Under the pieces are notes generated by a model that was not told the origin of the DNA, did not search any database, and saw only the letters and a list, made by a program, of their open reading frames with translations. Of a stretch of 64,000 bases of DNA, positions 15,959 through 26,851 are shown piece by piece (position 1 is the first letter of the stretch; every line of letters begins with the position of its first letter). This DNA comes from Mycobacterium sp. AT1 (lineage in GTDB: Bacteria > Actinomycetota > Actinomycetes > Mycobacteriales > Mycobacteriaceae): assembly GCF_002043095.1 (NCBI RefSeq), contig NZ_MVOC01000017.1:22287-86286 (forward strand). Direction: 5' to 3'. A program made the translations under genes and the position numbers.

Positions 15959-17275
15959 TCACAGATGCGACGGGTGCGCAGCGGTGCTGAGACGACGCTC
16001 GGCGACGACCTCGTCGACCAGGTCGGCGATCGCCGCGACTCCGTCCCGACGGGCGTGGGCGCACTGCAGGTTTCGTGCCGCGTTCCGATACTTGTCGTCG
16101 CCGACGATCTGGCGCACCGCGCGCTTCACCATGGTGGGGGTGGGCACTCCGGTGCGCAGGTCGATCCCGACGCCGAACCAGTCGACGCGCGCCGCGACCT
16201 CCGGCTTGTCCTCGGTGTTGCCCGCCACGACGAGGGGCACGCCGGCAGTCAGGGCTCGTTGCACGGCCCCGTACCCGCCGTTGGTCACCATGACGTCGAC
16301 CGAGGGCAGCAGGACGTCGTGCGGGATGAATTCCGCAGCAAAGGTGTTCGGCGGCAACGGATGCCGGAGCTCGCTGACCGGGCGCCCGCCAGTGGTCACC
16401 ACCACGGTGACGTCCTCGTCGGCGAGCGCCTCGATGGTGGGCTCGATCAGCCTGCTCAGATCGGTGTTGTCGACGGTGCCCTGCGTGACGTGGACGATCG
16501 GACGTTCGGCGGCCAGCTCCCGCCACCAGGGCGGTGCGACGAATCCGTCGGTGGGCAGCGGGTTGACCGCGCCGACGAAGCGGACGTGCTCGGGCAGGTC
16601 GCTGCGGTGGTATTCGAACTCCGGGATCGTGGGGACGATCATGCGGTCGGCGAGGACGGCCGAATCAAGCAGGAAGACAGGCAGTTTCGGGTGTCCGAGC
16701 GCCTTGAGCATGGTGGCGGCGGCCTGGTGCGAACGGCGCAGCAGGTACTTCTGCGCCACCACGTTGAGCACGCGGTGGCGCAGCCGTCCCGTCGCTCCGA
16801 TGTGGGGCTGAATTCCGGTGCCACCCGGCGCGGTGTCCCGGCTGGTGAGGAACAGCGGCGTCGTCGTGTAGCTCAGCACCGGTGGCCGCGCGGCGGGGTC
16901 GCCGAGCAGCATCGGCAGGACGCCGAGGAAGAAGGCGTCGGTCAGGATCACGTCGAATCGAGTGGCGGCGATCAGTTCGTCCAAAGCCGCGGCCTGAAGC
17001 GGCATGGGTCGGACGAAGATGTGTTCGATGTCGAAGTTGAGCCGGTCCACGCCCGAGGTCTCGGCGCGTCCGGGCAGGTCGTCGAGCGAACCGCCCTGGT
17101 CGGCGCCGAAGGGCAGCGCGCGCGCCGTCGCCCCAGTCGCCCGTACCTGGTCCGCGAACCGTCCCGAGGTGAGGACGGTGACGGCGTGCCCCCGACTCAC
17201 CAGCCCGCGGGCCACGTTGAGCAGGGGGGACACGTGTCCGATGTGTGGGCATGCGGCGATCAGAATCTCGGCCAT
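15959..17275 (-). CDS. UGT-type (GT1) glycosyltransferase
   Basis: 438 residues. The N-terminus ([19 protein letters not shown]) matches the acceptor-side loop of macrolide/UDP-glycosyltransferases. The C-terminal donor-binding half has VTQGTVDN and [19 protein letters not shown] followed by [20 protein letters not shown], the standard GT1 nucleotide-sugar motif. GGGAG lies 6 bases upstream of the ATG at 17275. A role in glycosylating a small hydrophobic molecule is likely, but the acceptor is unknown and no biosynthetic genes are adjacent. The stop is 12 bases upstream of cynS, so cotranscription is possible. Confidence 0.88.
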   Translation of the reverse strand: MAEILIAACPHIGHVSPLLNVARGLVSRGHAVTVLTSGRFADQVRATGATARALPFGADQGGSLDDLPGRAETSGVDRLNFDIEHIFVRPMPLQAAALDELIAATRFDVILTDAFFLGVLPMLLGDPAARPPVLSYTTTPLFLTSRDTAPGGTGIQPHIGATGRLRHRVLNVVAQKYLLRRSHQAAATMLKALGHPKLPVFLLDSAVLADRMIVPTIPEFEYHRSDLPEHVRFVGAVNPLPTDGFVAPPWWRELAAERPIVHVTQGTVDNTDLSRLIEPTIEALADEDVTVVVTTGGRPVSELRHPLPPNTFAAEFIPHDVLLPSVDVMVTNGGYGAVQRALTAGVPLVVAGNTEDKPEVAARVDWFGVGIDLRTGVPTPTMVKRAVRQIVGDDKYRNAARNLQCAHARRDGVAAIADLVDEVVAERRLSTAAHPSHL

Positions 17276-17373
17276 GGTTGGCTCCCTCGTCCAGTAGTGC
17301 GTGCATCGACCGGTGCGATGTTTCGCGACGAGGGACCCCGGAGCTTGAAGGCTGGCTGGAGATCGGGTGGAGA

Positions 17374-18198
17374 TCAGTGCTTGACGCGGTCCTGGCGGGT
17401 GTAGACGTTCATCGAGCTGCCACGCAGGAACGCGACCAGGGTCAGGCCGGCCTGGGCGGCCAGGTCGACGGCGAGCGACGACGGGGCCGAGACCGCGGCC
17501 AGGATGGGAATGCCTGCCATCACGGCCTTTTGGGTCAGCTCGAACGACGCTCGCCCGCTGACCAGTAAGACCGTGCCCGTCAACGGGATTCGGTCGTTCT
17601 CGACCGCCCACCCGATGACCTTGTCGACGGCGTTGTGCCTGCCGACGTCCTCGCGGACGACGAGCATGGTCCCGTTGGCGTCGAACAGGGCGGCACCGTG
17701 CAAGCCACCGGTGGTGGCGAAGATGCGCTGCGCACTGCGAAGTTGGGTGGGCATGGCGGACAACGTCTCCGACGCGACGACGGTGGGATCGTCGCCGGGG
17801 GAGTGGCGGCTGATGAGCCGGATGGCGTCGATGGAGCCCTTGCCGCACACCCCACACGACGACGTGGTGTAGAAGTTTCGGGTCACGTCGAGGCTGGGCG
17901 ACGGGACGTCGGCCCCCAGCGTCACGTCGAGCACGTTGTAGGTGTTCATGCCGTCCTCGCCGGCACCTCGGCAGTACTGGACCGCGAGGATGTCGGCGCG
18001 CGCACCGATGACACCCTCGGTCAGCAGGAAGCCTTGTGCCAGTTCGACGTCGGATCCTGGCGTGCGCATCGTCACGCTGATCGCGGTGCCGTTGACGCGA
18101 ATCTCCATGGGCTCTTCGACGGCAAGCGTCTCGGGCCTGGCGGTCGCACCGTCGGCGGTGAGGTGGCTGGCCCGACGGCGGGCGGTGACCCTACCCAT
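17374..18198 (-). CDS. fdhD: Formate dehydrogenase accessory sulfurtransferase FdhD
   Basis: 274 residues. FdhD passes sulfur from a cysteine desulfurase to the molybdenum cofactor of formate dehydrogenases. The conserved segment [16 protein letters not shown] contains the two functional cysteines. [19 protein letters not shown] and [20 protein letters not shown] are further family signatures. It overlaps the end of the upstream molybdoenzyme gene by 8 bases, so enzyme and maturation factor are made together. Confidence 0.95.
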   Translation of the reverse strand: MGRVTARRRASHLTADGATARPETLAVEEPMEIRVNGTAISVTMRTPGSDVELAQGFLLTEGVIGARADILAVQYCRGAGEDGMNTYNVLDVTLGADVPSPSLDVTRNFYTTSSCGVCGKGSIDAIRLISRHSPGDDPTVVASETLSAMPTQLRSAQRIFATTGGLHGAALFDANGTMLVVREDVGRHNAVDKVIGWAVENDRIPLTGTVLLVSGRASFELTQKAVMAGIPILAAVSAPSSLAVDLAAQAGLTLVAFLRGSSMNVYTRQDRVKH

Positions 18199-20482
18199 TG
18201 CTGCGCGCCTCCAGTCGGATCAGCACGGCCTTGGACACCGGCGTGTTGGATCGGGCCGCCACGTGGTCCAGCGCGACCAGCGAGTTGGTCTCGGGATAGT
18301 AGGCGGCCGCGTTGCCGACTGGCGTGGAGTACGGCACGATCAGGAAGTCCTCGGCGCGACGTTCCTCGAGATCGCCTGCGGCGTTGGTGTATTCGGACAC
18401 CAGGTCGACGCGGTCGCCGTCGGAGAACCCGAGCGAGACCACGTCGGCCGGGTTGACGAAGATCACCCGACGGCCGCCCTTGACACCGCGGTAACGGTCG
18501 TCGAGACCGTAGATGGTGGTGTTGTACTGGTCGTGGCTGCGCAGGGTTTGCAGGATCAGCCGACCTTCCGGCACGGGTATCCACTCCAGCGGGTTGACCG
18601 CGAAGTTGGCCTTGCCCGTCGTGGTGGGGAACTCGCGGGAGTCGCGCGGCGGGTTGGGAAGCTGAAAGCCGTCGGGCTGGCGGACTTTCCGGTTGTAGTC
18701 CGCGCAGCCGGGCACCACCGCCGCGATGGCGTCGCGGACCCGGTCGTAGTCGGCCCGGAACGACTCCCAGGGCACGGGGTGGTCGGGGCCGAGCACGGCG
18801 CGCGCCAGCTCGCTGACGATGGCGACTTCGCTGCGCACGTGTTCGCCGGGCGGCTGCAGGCTGCCGCGGGACAGGTGCACCATGGACATCGAGTCCTCAA
18901 CGGAGACTTGCTGTTTGGTGCCGGACTGCAAGTCCTTGTCGGTGCGGCCGAGCGACGGCAGGATGAGGGCCGTGGTGCCATGTACGACGTGGCTGCGGTT
19001 CAGCTTCGTCGACACCTGTACCGTCAGCGAGCAACTGCGCAGGGCGGCCTCGGTCACCGCGGTGTCGGGCGTCGCCATCGCGAAGTTTCCGCCCATTCCC
19101 ACGAACACCGACGCGTGACCGTCCCGCATGGCGCGGATGGCGTCGACGGTGTCCATGCCGTGCTTGCGCGGGCTGACGATGCCGAACTCGGAATCCAGTG
19201 CCTCCAGGAAGGTTTCCGGCATCTTCTCCCAGATGCCCATGGTGCGATCGCCCTGGACGTTGGAATGCCCGCGCACAGGGCACACCCCCGCGCCCGGCTT
19301 GCCGATCATCCCGCGCATCAGCAACAGGTTGGTCAGCTCGGAGATCATCGGAACGGCGTGCTGGTGCTGCGTCAGCCCCATCGCCCAACAGGCGATCGTG
19401 CGGTCGGAGGCGATCAACATCTGCGCGAGCCGGTCCAGCTGGCTGCGGTCGATGCCCGTCGCCTCCAGCACCGTGTCGAGGTCGACGGCCCTGGTCTGCG
19501 CTTCGTAGGCGTCGAAGTTGGCGCAGTGCTCGGCGATGAACGCGCGGTCGACCACGGTGCCGGGCGCCCGGTCGTCGGCCTCCAGCAGCAGCCGGCCCAG
19601 CCCGGCGAACAGCGCCATGTCGCCACCCAGCCGGATCTGCACGAACTCGTCGGCGATGCCGATGCCATGGCCGATCACCCCGTGCACCTTCTGCGGGTCC
19701 TTGAAGCGCATCAGTCCGGCCTCGGGCAGCGGGTTGATCGCAATGATCTTCGCGCCCTTCTCCTTTGCCTTCTCCAACACCGACAGCATGCGCGGATGGT
19801 TGGTGCCGGGGTTCTGCCCGGCGATGATGATGACGTCGGCCTCTTCGAGGTCCTCGACGGTCACCGATCCCTTGCCGATGCCGATCGAGTCGGTCAGCGA
19901 CGTCCCGGACGACTCGTGGCACATGTTCGAACAGTCCGGCAGGTTGTTGGTGCCGAAGCTACGGACCAGCAGTTGATAGAGGAACGCGGCCTCGTTGCTG
20001 GTGCGCCCCGAGGTGTAGAAGACCGCCTCGTCGGGGCTGGCAAGTGCGTTGAGGTGCTGGGCGATCACGTGGTAGGCGTGGTCCCAGCTGATGGGGCGGT
20101 AGTGGTCGTCGCCGGCTCGCAGGATGACCGGGTGGGTGAGCCTGCCCTGCTGGCTCAGCCAGTATTCGGGACGCTGCTCCAAGTCGGCGATGGAATGCCG
20201 GGCGAAGAAGTCGGGGGTGACCACGCGTTTGGTCGCCTCTTCGGCGACGGCCTTGGCGCCGTTCTCGCAGAACTCGGCGAACTTGCGGCCGCCGTGCTCC
20301 TCGGGCCAGGCGCAGCCCGGGCAGTCGAATCCCTTGCGCTGATTCAGCCGGACCAACGCCGCGGCCGTGCGCAGCGGACCCATGGACGTCACGCCGCGGT
20401 GCAGCGAGACCATCACCGCCTTCATCCCGGCTGCCTCGTGCTCCGCACCGGTGGTGGCAACCGAGTGTTCGTCGTAGTTCAC
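18191..20482 (-). CDS. FdhF/YdeP-family molybdopterin oxidoreductase (formate dehydrogenase-like)
   Basis: About 763 residues. The FeS-binding region near the N-terminus has [12 protein letters not shown]. The molybdopterin domains include [38 protein letters not shown] and [12 protein letters not shown], and a C-terminal dinucleotide-binding domain has [16 protein letters not shown]. These mark the FdhF/YdeP family, related to M. tuberculosis Rv2900c. The GTG at 20482 gives the usual length, but similarity seems to begin slightly upstream, up to about 20530, where no standard start codon is in frame, so the N-terminus is uncertain. The overlap with fdhD supports a sulfurated Mo enzyme. The true substrate of this family is not settled. 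Confidence 0.85.
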   Translation of the reverse strand: MNYDEHSVATTGAEHEAAGMKAVMVSLHRGVTSMGPLRTAAALVRLNQRKGFDCPGCAWPEEHGGRKFAEFCENGAKAVAEEATKRVVTPDFFARHSIADLEQRPEYWLSQQGRLTHPVILRAGDDHYRPISWDHAYHVIAQHLNALASPDEAVFYTSGRTSNEAAFLYQLLVRSFGTNNLPDCSNMCHESSGTSLTDSIGIGKGSVTVEDLEEADVIIIAGQNPGTNHPRMLSVLEKAKEKGAKIIAINPLPEAGLMRFKDPQKVHGVIGHGIGIADEFVQIRLGGDMALFAGLGRLLLEADDRAPGTVVDRAFIAEHCANFDAYEAQTRAVDLDTVLEATGIDRSQLDRLAQMLIASDRTIACWAMGLTQHQHAVPMISELTNLLLMRGMIGKPGAGVCPVRGHSNVQGDRTMGIWEKMPETFLEALDSEFGIVSPRKHGMDTVDAIRAMRDGHASVFVGMGGNFAMATPDTAVTEAALRSCSLTVQVSTKLNRSHVVHGTTALILPSLGRTDKDLQSGTKQQVSVEDSMSMVHLSRGSLQPPGEHVRSEVAIVSELARAVLGPDHPVPWESFRADYDRVRDAIAAVVPGCADYNRKVRQPDGFQLPNPPRDSREFPTTTGKANFAVNPLEWIPVPEGRLILQTLRSHDQYNTTIYGLDDRYRGVKGGRRVIFVNPADVVSLGFSDGDRVDLVSEYTNAAGDLEERRAEDFLIVPYSTPVGNAAAYYPETNSLVALDHVAARSNTPVSKAVLIRLEARSNG

Positions 20483-20541
20483 CGCGATGTCGCGGCTGAC
20501 GTCACGACCCGTCTCCGACGCCGAATACCCATGTTTCCAAT

Positions 20542-21612
20542 CTAGGCCGGTGGATTCATGATCTGTACCAGGCCGCCGGAAACGCCTGCGACGAACAAGC
20601 GTCCGGTGGTGGCGTCGACCCCGAGCGTGTACGGATTCTGGACCGTCTCGAGGCGTGCGACCTCGCGGGGAGTGTCGGTGGCCATGTCGTAGCCGACGAC
20701 CTCGTTGGTGGCCGACGACGCGACCCACAGCCGGTCGCGCGTCGCGTCATAGGCGATGCCGTAGGGAGCCCCGGCCTGCGGCACGCTGGCCACCTCCTTC
20801 GGCTCGGTGCTGAAGACGCGCACCGCGTTGCCGCGGGTGTCGGCCGCGACGTATCGACCGTGCTTGTCTGCGACCAAATGGGTCGGGCCGGCACCGGCCG
20901 GGGTGGAGCCCACGATCGTCAGCTTGTCGGCGTCGTAGACGGTGAGGTCGTTCTTGCGGACGTCGAGCATGCCCATCAGGTTGCCGACCGGTGCCATGCC
21001 CGCGGGCTGCACGCTGTCGGTGAACACCTTCACGATGTCGTCGCCGCGGATGACCGTCGTCGTCCCGCCGTGCTCGTTGGCGACGAACACGCTGCCGTTC
21101 GGCGCCTCGGACGCGTCGTGAGGAACGGTGCCGGTGATGATCTGCGGTTCGGCGGTGCCGCCCGGCAGGTCGACGCGCACGAGGGCGTTGGCGCTCTCGA
21201 CGGGCACCAGCACGGGTCCGCCGGGTTTGGCCAGTTGCAGGTGTCGCACGGCGCCGGGCAGCGGAACCCGCGTCGTGATGGCGCCGGTGTCGGCGTTCAT
21301 CAGCACCAACTCGTACGGGTTGCGCGTTGCGACGGCGACCGTGCGGGTGACCGCGTCGACGACGACGCCCTCGGGGGAGTCGCCGACGGGAACCACGCGA
21401 CCGGGCGGGGTGGTGGCCGGCACGGGCGCCCGACCGGGTTCCGCGGGCGGCGGCAGGGCATCCGCGGGAGGCCGGGTGCCCTCGGTGGGCACCCCCGTCG
21501 GCAGCAGACCGGTGGTGGTGGGCGTGGTCTCGGCGACCGTCGGTGCGGGCGGGGTGCCCCCGCAGCCGGCGAGCAACGCGACAGCCGAGGCCAATGCCAG
21601 GAGCTTCTTCAT
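20542..21612 (-). CDS. Lipoprotein with YncE-like beta-propeller
   Basis: 356 residues. A lipoprotein signal (MKKLLALASAVALLAGCGG) has its lipobox Cys at residue 17. A Pro/Thr-rich linker (about 20–75) leads into a seven-bladed-propeller-like domain of repeated strands, for example SPEGVVVDAVTRTVAVATR, GPTHLVADKHGRYVAADTR and APYGIAYDATRDRLWVASS. The protein is probably anchored on the outer face of the plasma membrane. Ligand and function are unknown. It lies upstream of the fdhF-like gene on the same strand, about 60 bases away. Confidence 0.82.
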   Translation of the reverse strand: MKKLLALASAVALLAGCGGTPPAPTVAETTPTTTGLLPTGVPTEGTRPPADALPPPAEPGRAPVPATTPPGRVVPVGDSPEGVVVDAVTRTVAVATRNPYELVLMNADTGAITTRVPLPGAVRHLQLAKPGGPVLVPVESANALVRVDLPGGTAEPQIITGTVPHDASEAPNGSVFVANEHGGTTTVIRGDDIVKVFTDSVQPAGMAPVGNLMGMLDVRKNDLTVYDADKLTIVGSTPAGAGPTHLVADKHGRYVAADTRGNAVRVFSTEPKEVASVPQAGAPYGIAYDATRDRLWVASSATNEVVGYDMATDTPREVARLETVQNPYTLGVDATTGRLFVAGVSGGLVQIMNPPA

Positions 21613-21824
21613 ACCGATGGCCTACCCACCCGCGCCGAGTGTGAGCCTCCTGGCGGCCAGCGGTAAGAATTTCGCCACCAGACCTACGCTCGGCGGATCA
21701 GATCGGGCACCCGGAGGCCCGCAGCGAAGCGACGGGGGGAACCTCAGTCGAACCGTCGTGCACGATGCACCGCCATGCGGCCCACGTTCGACCCCTGGAA
21801 ATTTGCTAACTCCGCCTTCTGCCG

Positions 21825-21851
21825 GTGACGCCTGCGTAACAATCCCGGAAC
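21825..21851 (+). promoter_or_regulatory. Candidate GlnR box upstream of the type III glutamine synthetase
   Basis: GTGAC at 21825, GTAAC at 21836 and GGAAC at 21847 are spaced exactly 11 bases apart. This is close to the actinobacterial GlnR pattern of alternating gTnAC and GaAAC boxes separated by six bases. The site is about 70 bases before the GS start, inside an otherwise gene-free 309-base stretch (21613–21921), and suggests nitrogen-dependent control. Confidence 0.5.
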
Positions 21852-21921
21852 AAGGCGTTCTTACTGTGAGCCGGTCAGTCCGCGAACCAGTTGCGGACCA
21901 GCGCGGGGAAGAGGAACTCCA

Positions 21922-24096
21922 TTGAGCGGAAACGCAGTCCGTCTGCAGGCGATCAACAACGTCGAGGCCTACGTGCCTCCTGCGATCAGCTTCGACCCCA
22001 CCGAGGCTCCTGGTGAGATCTGGGGCGCCAACGTCTTCACTCTGGCTGAGATGCGGTTGCGTCTGCCGAAGTCGGTGTACAAGTCCGTCGTCGCGACCAT
22101 CGAGAAGGGCGCGAAGCTCGACCCGGCCATCGCCGACTCCGTCGCCTCTGTCATGAAGGACTGGGCGCTGTCCAAGGGTGCCACCCACTACGCGCACGTC
22201 TTCTACCCGATGACCGGGCTGACCGCCGAGAAGCACGACAGCTTCCTCGAGCCCGTCGGTGACGGTCAAACGCTCGCCGAGTTCGCCGGCAAGACCCTCA
22301 TCCAGGGTGAGCCCGACGCCTCCAGCTTCCCCTCGGGCGGCCTGCGAAGCACCTTCGAAGCGCGCGGCTACACCGGGTGGGACGTCACCAGCCCGGCGTA
22401 CATCCTGGAGAACGCCAACGGCAACACGTTGTGCATCCCGACGGTCTTCGTCTCGATGACCGGTGAGGCCCTGGACTTCAAGACGCCGCTACTGCGTAGC
22501 CAGCAGGCCATGGGTACCCAAGCCGAGCGCATCCTGAAGCTGTTCGGCCACGAGAACTTCGACCACATCGTGTCCTTCTGCGGACCCGAGCAGGAGTACT
22601 TCCTCGTCGACCGGCACTTCTTCCTCGCCCGCCCCGACCTGATCAACGCGGGTCGCACCCTGTTCGGCGCGAAGCCGCCCAAGGGGCAGGAATTCGACGA
22701 CCACTACTTCGGCGCCATCCCCGACCGGGTGCTGGGCTTCATGATGGACACCGAGCGTGAGCTGTTCAAGCTCGGCATCCCGGCCAAGACCCGCCACAAC
22801 GAGGTCGCGCCAGGACAATTCGAGATTGCGCCGATGTTCGAGCGGGCCAACATCGCCGCGGACCATCAGCAACTGCTGATGACGACGTTCAAGTCCATCG
22901 CCAAGAAGCACGGCATGGAATGTCTCTTTCACGAGAAGCCGTTCGCCGGGGTCAACGGGTCGGGCAAGCACGTCAACTTCTCGCTGGGCAATTCGCAGTT
23001 CGGCAGCCTGCTGGTGCCGGGTGACACCCCGCACGAGAACGCCCAGTTCCTGGTGTTCTGTGCCGCGGTCATCCGCGCGGTGCACAAGTTCGCTGGCCTG
23101 CTGCGGGTGTCGGTGGCCTCGGCCACCAACGACCACCGCCTCGGCGCCAACGAGGCCCCGCCGGCGATCATCTCGATCTTCCTCGGCGACCAGCTCGCCG
23201 ACGTCTTCGACCAGATCGCCAAGGGTGCGGCGACGTCGTCGAAGGGCAAGGGCTCCATGATCATCGGCGTCGACACGCTGCCGGTGCTGCCGACCGATCC
23301 GGGCGACCGCAACCGCACCAGCCCGTTTGCGTTCACCGGCAACAGGTTCGAGTTCCGCGCGCCGGGCTCGGGACAGACGATCAACGTGCCGATGATCATC
23401 CTCAACACGATCATGGCCGACTCGCTGGACTACATGGCGACGTGGCTGGAGAAGGCCGTCGGCGACGGCGAGGACTTCGACATGGCCGTGCAGAAGCTGC
23501 TCACCGAGATCATCACCGAGCATGGCGCGGTGGTCTTCAACGGCGACGGCTACTCCGACAACTGGCAGACCGAGGCCGCGGCCCGCGGACTGCCGAACCT
23601 CAAGACGACGCTGGACGCCATCCCGGAGCTGGGCACGCCGGAGGCGATCGAGGTCTTCGAGAAGTACGGCGTCTTCAACGCGCGTGAGCTGCACAGCCGC
23701 GAAGAGGTCCGCTACGAGACCTACGCGCTGACGGTCAACGTCGAGGCGAAGCTGACGTTGGAGATCGGTTCGACGGTGATTCTGCCTGCGGCAGTGCGCT
23801 ATCAGACCGAGCTGGCGTCCAACGTGGCGACGCTCAAGGCGGCGGGCGTCGAGCCCGACACCACCCTGTTGCAGATGGTCTCGACGCCAATCTCGGAGCT
23901 CACGGCTGCGTTGGCGGCGCTCAAGACGGCGATGGACGCCCACGGTGGCGACACCGCCGCCGAGGAGGCCGCGCATGCACAGAGCCTGCTGGGGTTGATG
24001 GATGCGGTCCGGGCGGCCGCCGACACGCTCGAAGGCCTCGTGGCCGACGATCTTTGGCCGCTGCCGACCTACCAGGAGATGTTGTACATCCTCTGA
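21922..24096 (+). CDS. glnN: Glutamine synthetase type III
   Basis: 724 residues, the usual size of the large GSIII enzymes and much longer than GSI. It condenses glutamate and ammonia to glutamine with ATP. Signatures include [20 protein letters not shown], the GSIII segment [20 protein letters not shown]/Glu-binding [18 protein letters not shown] and [20 protein letters not shown]. The TTG at 21922 follows AGGAA by 6 bases. Mycobacteria mainly use GSI, so this is an extra enzyme. A GlnR-like box precedes the gene and a strong terminator follows it. Confidence 0.93.
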   Translation: MSGNAVRLQAINNVEAYVPPAISFDPTEAPGEIWGANVFTLAEMRLRLPKSVYKSVVATIEKGAKLDPAIADSVASVMKDWALSKGATHYAHVFYPMTGLTAEKHDSFLEPVGDGQTLAEFAGKTLIQGEPDASSFPSGGLRSTFEARGYTGWDVTSPAYILENANGNTLCIPTVFVSMTGEALDFKTPLLRSQQAMGTQAERILKLFGHENFDHIVSFCGPEQEYFLVDRHFFLARPDLINAGRTLFGAKPPKGQEFDDHYFGAIPDRVLGFMMDTERELFKLGIPAKTRHNEVAPGQFEIAPMFERANIAADHQQLLMTTFKSIAKKHGMECLFHEKPFAGVNGSGKHVNFSLGNSQFGSLLVPGDTPHENAQFLVFCAAVIRAVHKFAGLLRVSVASATNDHRLGANEAPPAIISIFLGDQLADVFDQIAKGAATSSKGKGSMIIGVDTLPVLPTDPGDRNRTSPFAFTGNRFEFRAPGSGQTINVPMIILNTIMADSLDYMATWLEKAVGDGEDFDMAVQKLLTEIITEHGAVVFNGDGYSDNWQTEAAARGLPNLKTTLDAIPELGTPEAIEVFEKYGVFNARELHSREEVRYETYALTVNVEAKLTLEIGSTVILPAAVRYQTELASNVATLKAAGVEPDTTLLQMVSTPISELTAALAALKTAMDAHGGDTAAEEAAHAQSLLGLMDAVRAAADTLEGLVADDLWPLPTYQEMLYIL

Positions 24097-24103
24097 TCAC
24101 AGC

Positions 24104-24148
24104 ACGGAAGCCGGCGCCCCCGCGAGATGCGGGGGCGCCGGCTTCCGT
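24104..24148 (+). terminator. Perfect 20-bp hairpin terminator after GSIII gene
   Basis: Arms 24104–24123 and 24129–24148 are exact reverse complements (ACGGAAGCCGGCGCCCCCGC on the left) around a GAGAT loop. The hairpin starts 8 bases after the GSIII stop and also faces the end of the convergent regulator gene. Confidence 0.85.
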
Positions 24149-24168
24149 TGCGCTGCAGCCGCGTGACG

Positions 24169-24741
<573 letters not shown>

Positions 24742-24754
24742 TCATGCTGTCAAT

Positions 24755-24825
24755 ATACCCCATAGGGTATTGCATCCAGAGAAATAAAATACCCCCGGGG
24801 GTAGTTGACATACCCATAGGGGTAT
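24755..24825 (+). promoter_or_regulatory. Three operator palindromes and -35 element of the persulfide dioxygenase operon
   Basis: Three closely spaced palindromes occur: ATACCCCATAGGGTAT (24755–24770), TACCCCCGGGGGTA (24790–24803) and ATACCCATAGGGGTAT (24810–24825). All share TACCC/GGGTA arms typical of CsoR-family operators. A TTGACA at 24805–24810 sits between the last two and is a good -35 candidate, so bound repressor would block RNA polymerase. The persulfide dioxygenase start is 45 bases further on. The rest of 24439–24754 holds no convincing gene. Confidence 0.75.
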
Positions 24826-24869
24826 ATGCCAGCATGGCACTACCGAATTGAATGAGGGGGACTGAGGAC

Positions 24870-26249
24870 ATGAAGTTCATTCAGTACTACTTGGATTGTC
24901 TGTCGCATGCGTCGTATCTGATCGCTGACGAAACCACCGGGCGCGCAGTGGTTGTCGACCCGCAGCGTGATGCGTCCGAGTATCTGGCCGACGCCGAGAA
25001 GCTCGGCCTGACCGTCGAGCTGGTGATCGAGACGCACTTTCACGCGGACTTCCTGTCCGGTCACCTCGAGCTGGCCAAGGCAACCGGCGCAAAGATCGTC
25101 TTCTCCTCGGTCGCCGATACCGAATTCGAATCGAAGGGCGTGGCCGACGGCGAACGCCATTCGCTGGGCGAGGTGACGCTGGAATTCCGTCACACACCGG
25201 GGCACACGCCGGAATCGCTGAGCATCGTCGTGTACGAACACGCCGACGGCGAGATTCCCTACGGCGTGCTCACCGGCGATGCTCTGTTCATCGGCGACGT
25301 CGGCCGGCCCGATCTGTTGGCCTCGGTCGGCTTCACCCGCGAAGAACTCGCCGACAAGCTCTACGACTCGCTGCACGGCAAGTTGATGACCCTGCCCGAC
25401 GCCACCAGGGTCTACCCGGCACACGGCGCCGGTTCCGCCTGCGGCAAGAACCTGTCCACCGACCTCTGGTCGACCATCGGTGAGCAGAAGGCCACCAATT
25501 ACGCACTGCGCGCACCGGACAAGGCGACGTTCATGAAGCTGGTCACCGAGGGGCAGCCGCCGGCGCCCGGCTACTTCGTCTACGACGCGATCCTCAACCG
25601 CAAAGACCGCGAACTGCTCGACGAGACCAAAATGCCGCCGGCTATGACCTACGACCAGGTCCTCGGTGCGATCAGGGGAGGAGCCGTGCTGGTTGACGGT
25701 CGCAGCCCCGAGGAGTTCGCGCTCGGGCATCTGCGCCACGCGATCAACATCGGCCTCGAGGGGCGCTACGCCGAATTCGCCGGATCCGTTCTGCCGTCCG
25801 ACGTCGACGTCGTGCTCTTCACCGAGCCGGGCCGGGAACTGGAAGGCAAGAACCGGCTCGCCCGCATCGGCTTCGATCGGGTCATCGGCTACCTCGACAA
25901 GCCCTACGAGGTGATGTTCGAGAATCGCGATGACGTCCAGGTGGCATCGCGCTTGACTGCCAAGACCTTTGACGAACGTACGGCGCAGATCACCACGCTG
26001 CAGATCGTCGACGTCCGCAATCCCGGAGAGGTCGAGACCGGCGCCATCCCGAACGCGATCTCGATCCCGGTGGCCCAGTTGCCCGCCCGGCTTGGTGAAC
26101 TCGATCCGACCGCACCGACCGTTGTGTACTGCGCCGGAGGCTACCGGTCCTCGGTCGCGGCGAGTCTGCTGCGCCAACACGGCTTCACCGACGTCAGCGA
26201 CATCCTCGGTGGCTACCGCGCCTGGGAAGACGCCGTCCAAAACGCCTAA
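24870..26249 (+). CDS. Persulfide dioxygenase–rhodanese fusion (MBL fold plus two rhodanese domains)
   Basis: 459 residues. The metallo-beta-lactamase domain (about 1–235) has THFHADFLSGH, HTPGHTPESL and GDALFIGDVGRPDL, the ETHE1-type persulfide dioxygenase pattern that oxidizes glutathione or low-molecular-weight persulfide to sulfite. A first rhodanese domain (about 260–345) lacks the catalytic Cys (VVLFTEPGRE). The second (about 360–455) has it in VVYCAGGYRSS. The ATG at 24870 follows GAGG by 2 to 6 bases and matches the family N-terminus MKFIQYYLDCLSHASY. Sulfite produced here could leave through the TauE-type exporter encoded downstream. Confidence 0.92.
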   Translation: MKFIQYYLDCLSHASYLIADETTGRAVVVDPQRDASEYLADAEKLGLTVELVIETHFHADFLSGHLELAKATGAKIVFSSVADTEFESKGVADGERHSLGEVTLEFRHTPGHTPESLSIVVYEHADGEIPYGVLTGDALFIGDVGRPDLLASVGFTREELADKLYDSLHGKLMTLPDATRVYPAHGAGSACGKNLSTDLWSTIGEQKATNYALRAPDKATFMKLVTEGQPPAPGYFVYDAILNRKDRELLDETKMPPAMTYDQVLGAIRGGAVLVDGRSPEEFALGHLRHAINIGLEGRYAEFAGSVLPSDVDVVLFTEPGRELEGKNRLARIGFDRVIGYLDKPYEVMFENRDDVQVASRLTAKTFDERTAQITTLQIVDVRNPGEVETGAIPNAISIPVAQLPARLGELDPTAPTVVYCAGGYRSSVAASLLRQHGFTDVSDILGGYRAWEDAVQNA

Positions 26250-26348
26250 TCGACAGGCAATCACACGCCGTGACCTGGGGACCTCGCGCCCGATGCTCGC
26301 GGGTCAGTACCTCGCTTTCCACTGCAGCAACGACGAAAGGACACCACA

Positions 26349-26708
26349 ATGTCGCCGATCAACCTGACCAGTTCGAACTTCGAATCCACCGTCGCCGACA
26401 ACGCGGTCGTCGTGGACGACTTCTGGGCTTCGTGGTGTGGACCATGTCGCGCCTTTGCCCCGGTGTTCGACCGTTCCGCGAAGTCGCATCCCGACGTCGT
26501 ACACGCCAAGATCGACACTGAGGCGGAGCCCGAAATTGCTGGGGCGCTGCAGATTCAGGCCATTCCGACGATCATGGCGTTTCGCGACGGGGTGCTCGTC
26601 TACCGCCAACCCGGGGCGATGCCTGCGGCAGCCCTCGAGGATCTGATTGCCGAGATCAAGGCGCTCGACATGGCCGACGTGCGGGCCAAGATCGCGACCA
26701 AGCGCTGA
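26349..26708 (+). CDS. Thioredoxin
   Basis: 119 residues with a thioredoxin fold and the active-site WCGPC in DDFWASWCGPCRAFAPVF. The cis-Pro segment AIPTIMAF is also present. AAGGA lies 9 bases before the ATG. In this cluster it probably reduces persulfides or mixed disulfides formed on the regulator or the rhodanese. The C-terminus (MADVRAKIATKR) is somewhat longer than in the general thioredoxin TrxC. Confidence 0.92.
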   Translation: MSPINLTSSNFESTVADNAVVVDDFWASWCGPCRAFAPVFDRSAKSHPDVVHAKIDTEAEPEIAGALQIQAIPTIMAFRDGVLVYRQPGAMPAAALEDLIAEIKALDMADVRAKIATKR

Positions 26709-26851
26709 TGCTCTACGGCCCCGAGGACGAATCCAATGAGCTACCCCAAGACGTGCCCGCGGTGTGCGGGAAGACCGGCTGGGCCGGGTGTGGTGAACAC
26801 GTCGACGAGCCGAGAGGCACTCCTAGGACAGGGCTTTGGCGTGCTCACTGA
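26708..26851 (+). pseudogene. Remnant of a small CGKTxWAGCGxHV protein gene
   Basis: Starting from an ATG that overlaps the thioredoxin stop (TGATG), this frame reads MLYGPEDES, then VCGKTGWAGCGEHVDEP, then loses sense and stops. The CGKT-WAGCG-HV core is what I recall from a family of about 60-residue cysteine-containing actinobacterial proteins of unknown function, which normally continue for about 20 residues to further cysteines. Here the tail is replaced by DNA belonging, in another frame, to a DUF302 gene. I read this as a deletion that fused two neighbouring small genes out of frame. Confidence 0.45.

Noticed and set aside
17942..20545. 867-codon plus-strand frame opposite the FdhF-like gene
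   Set aside because: The minus-strand gene has clear molybdoenzyme motifs. The plus frame is His/Gly/Arg-rich with no domain.
22489..23976. 495-codon minus-strand frame opposite the GSIII gene
   Set aside because: Antisense shadow of a confident glutamine synthetase, very rich in Arg, His and Val.
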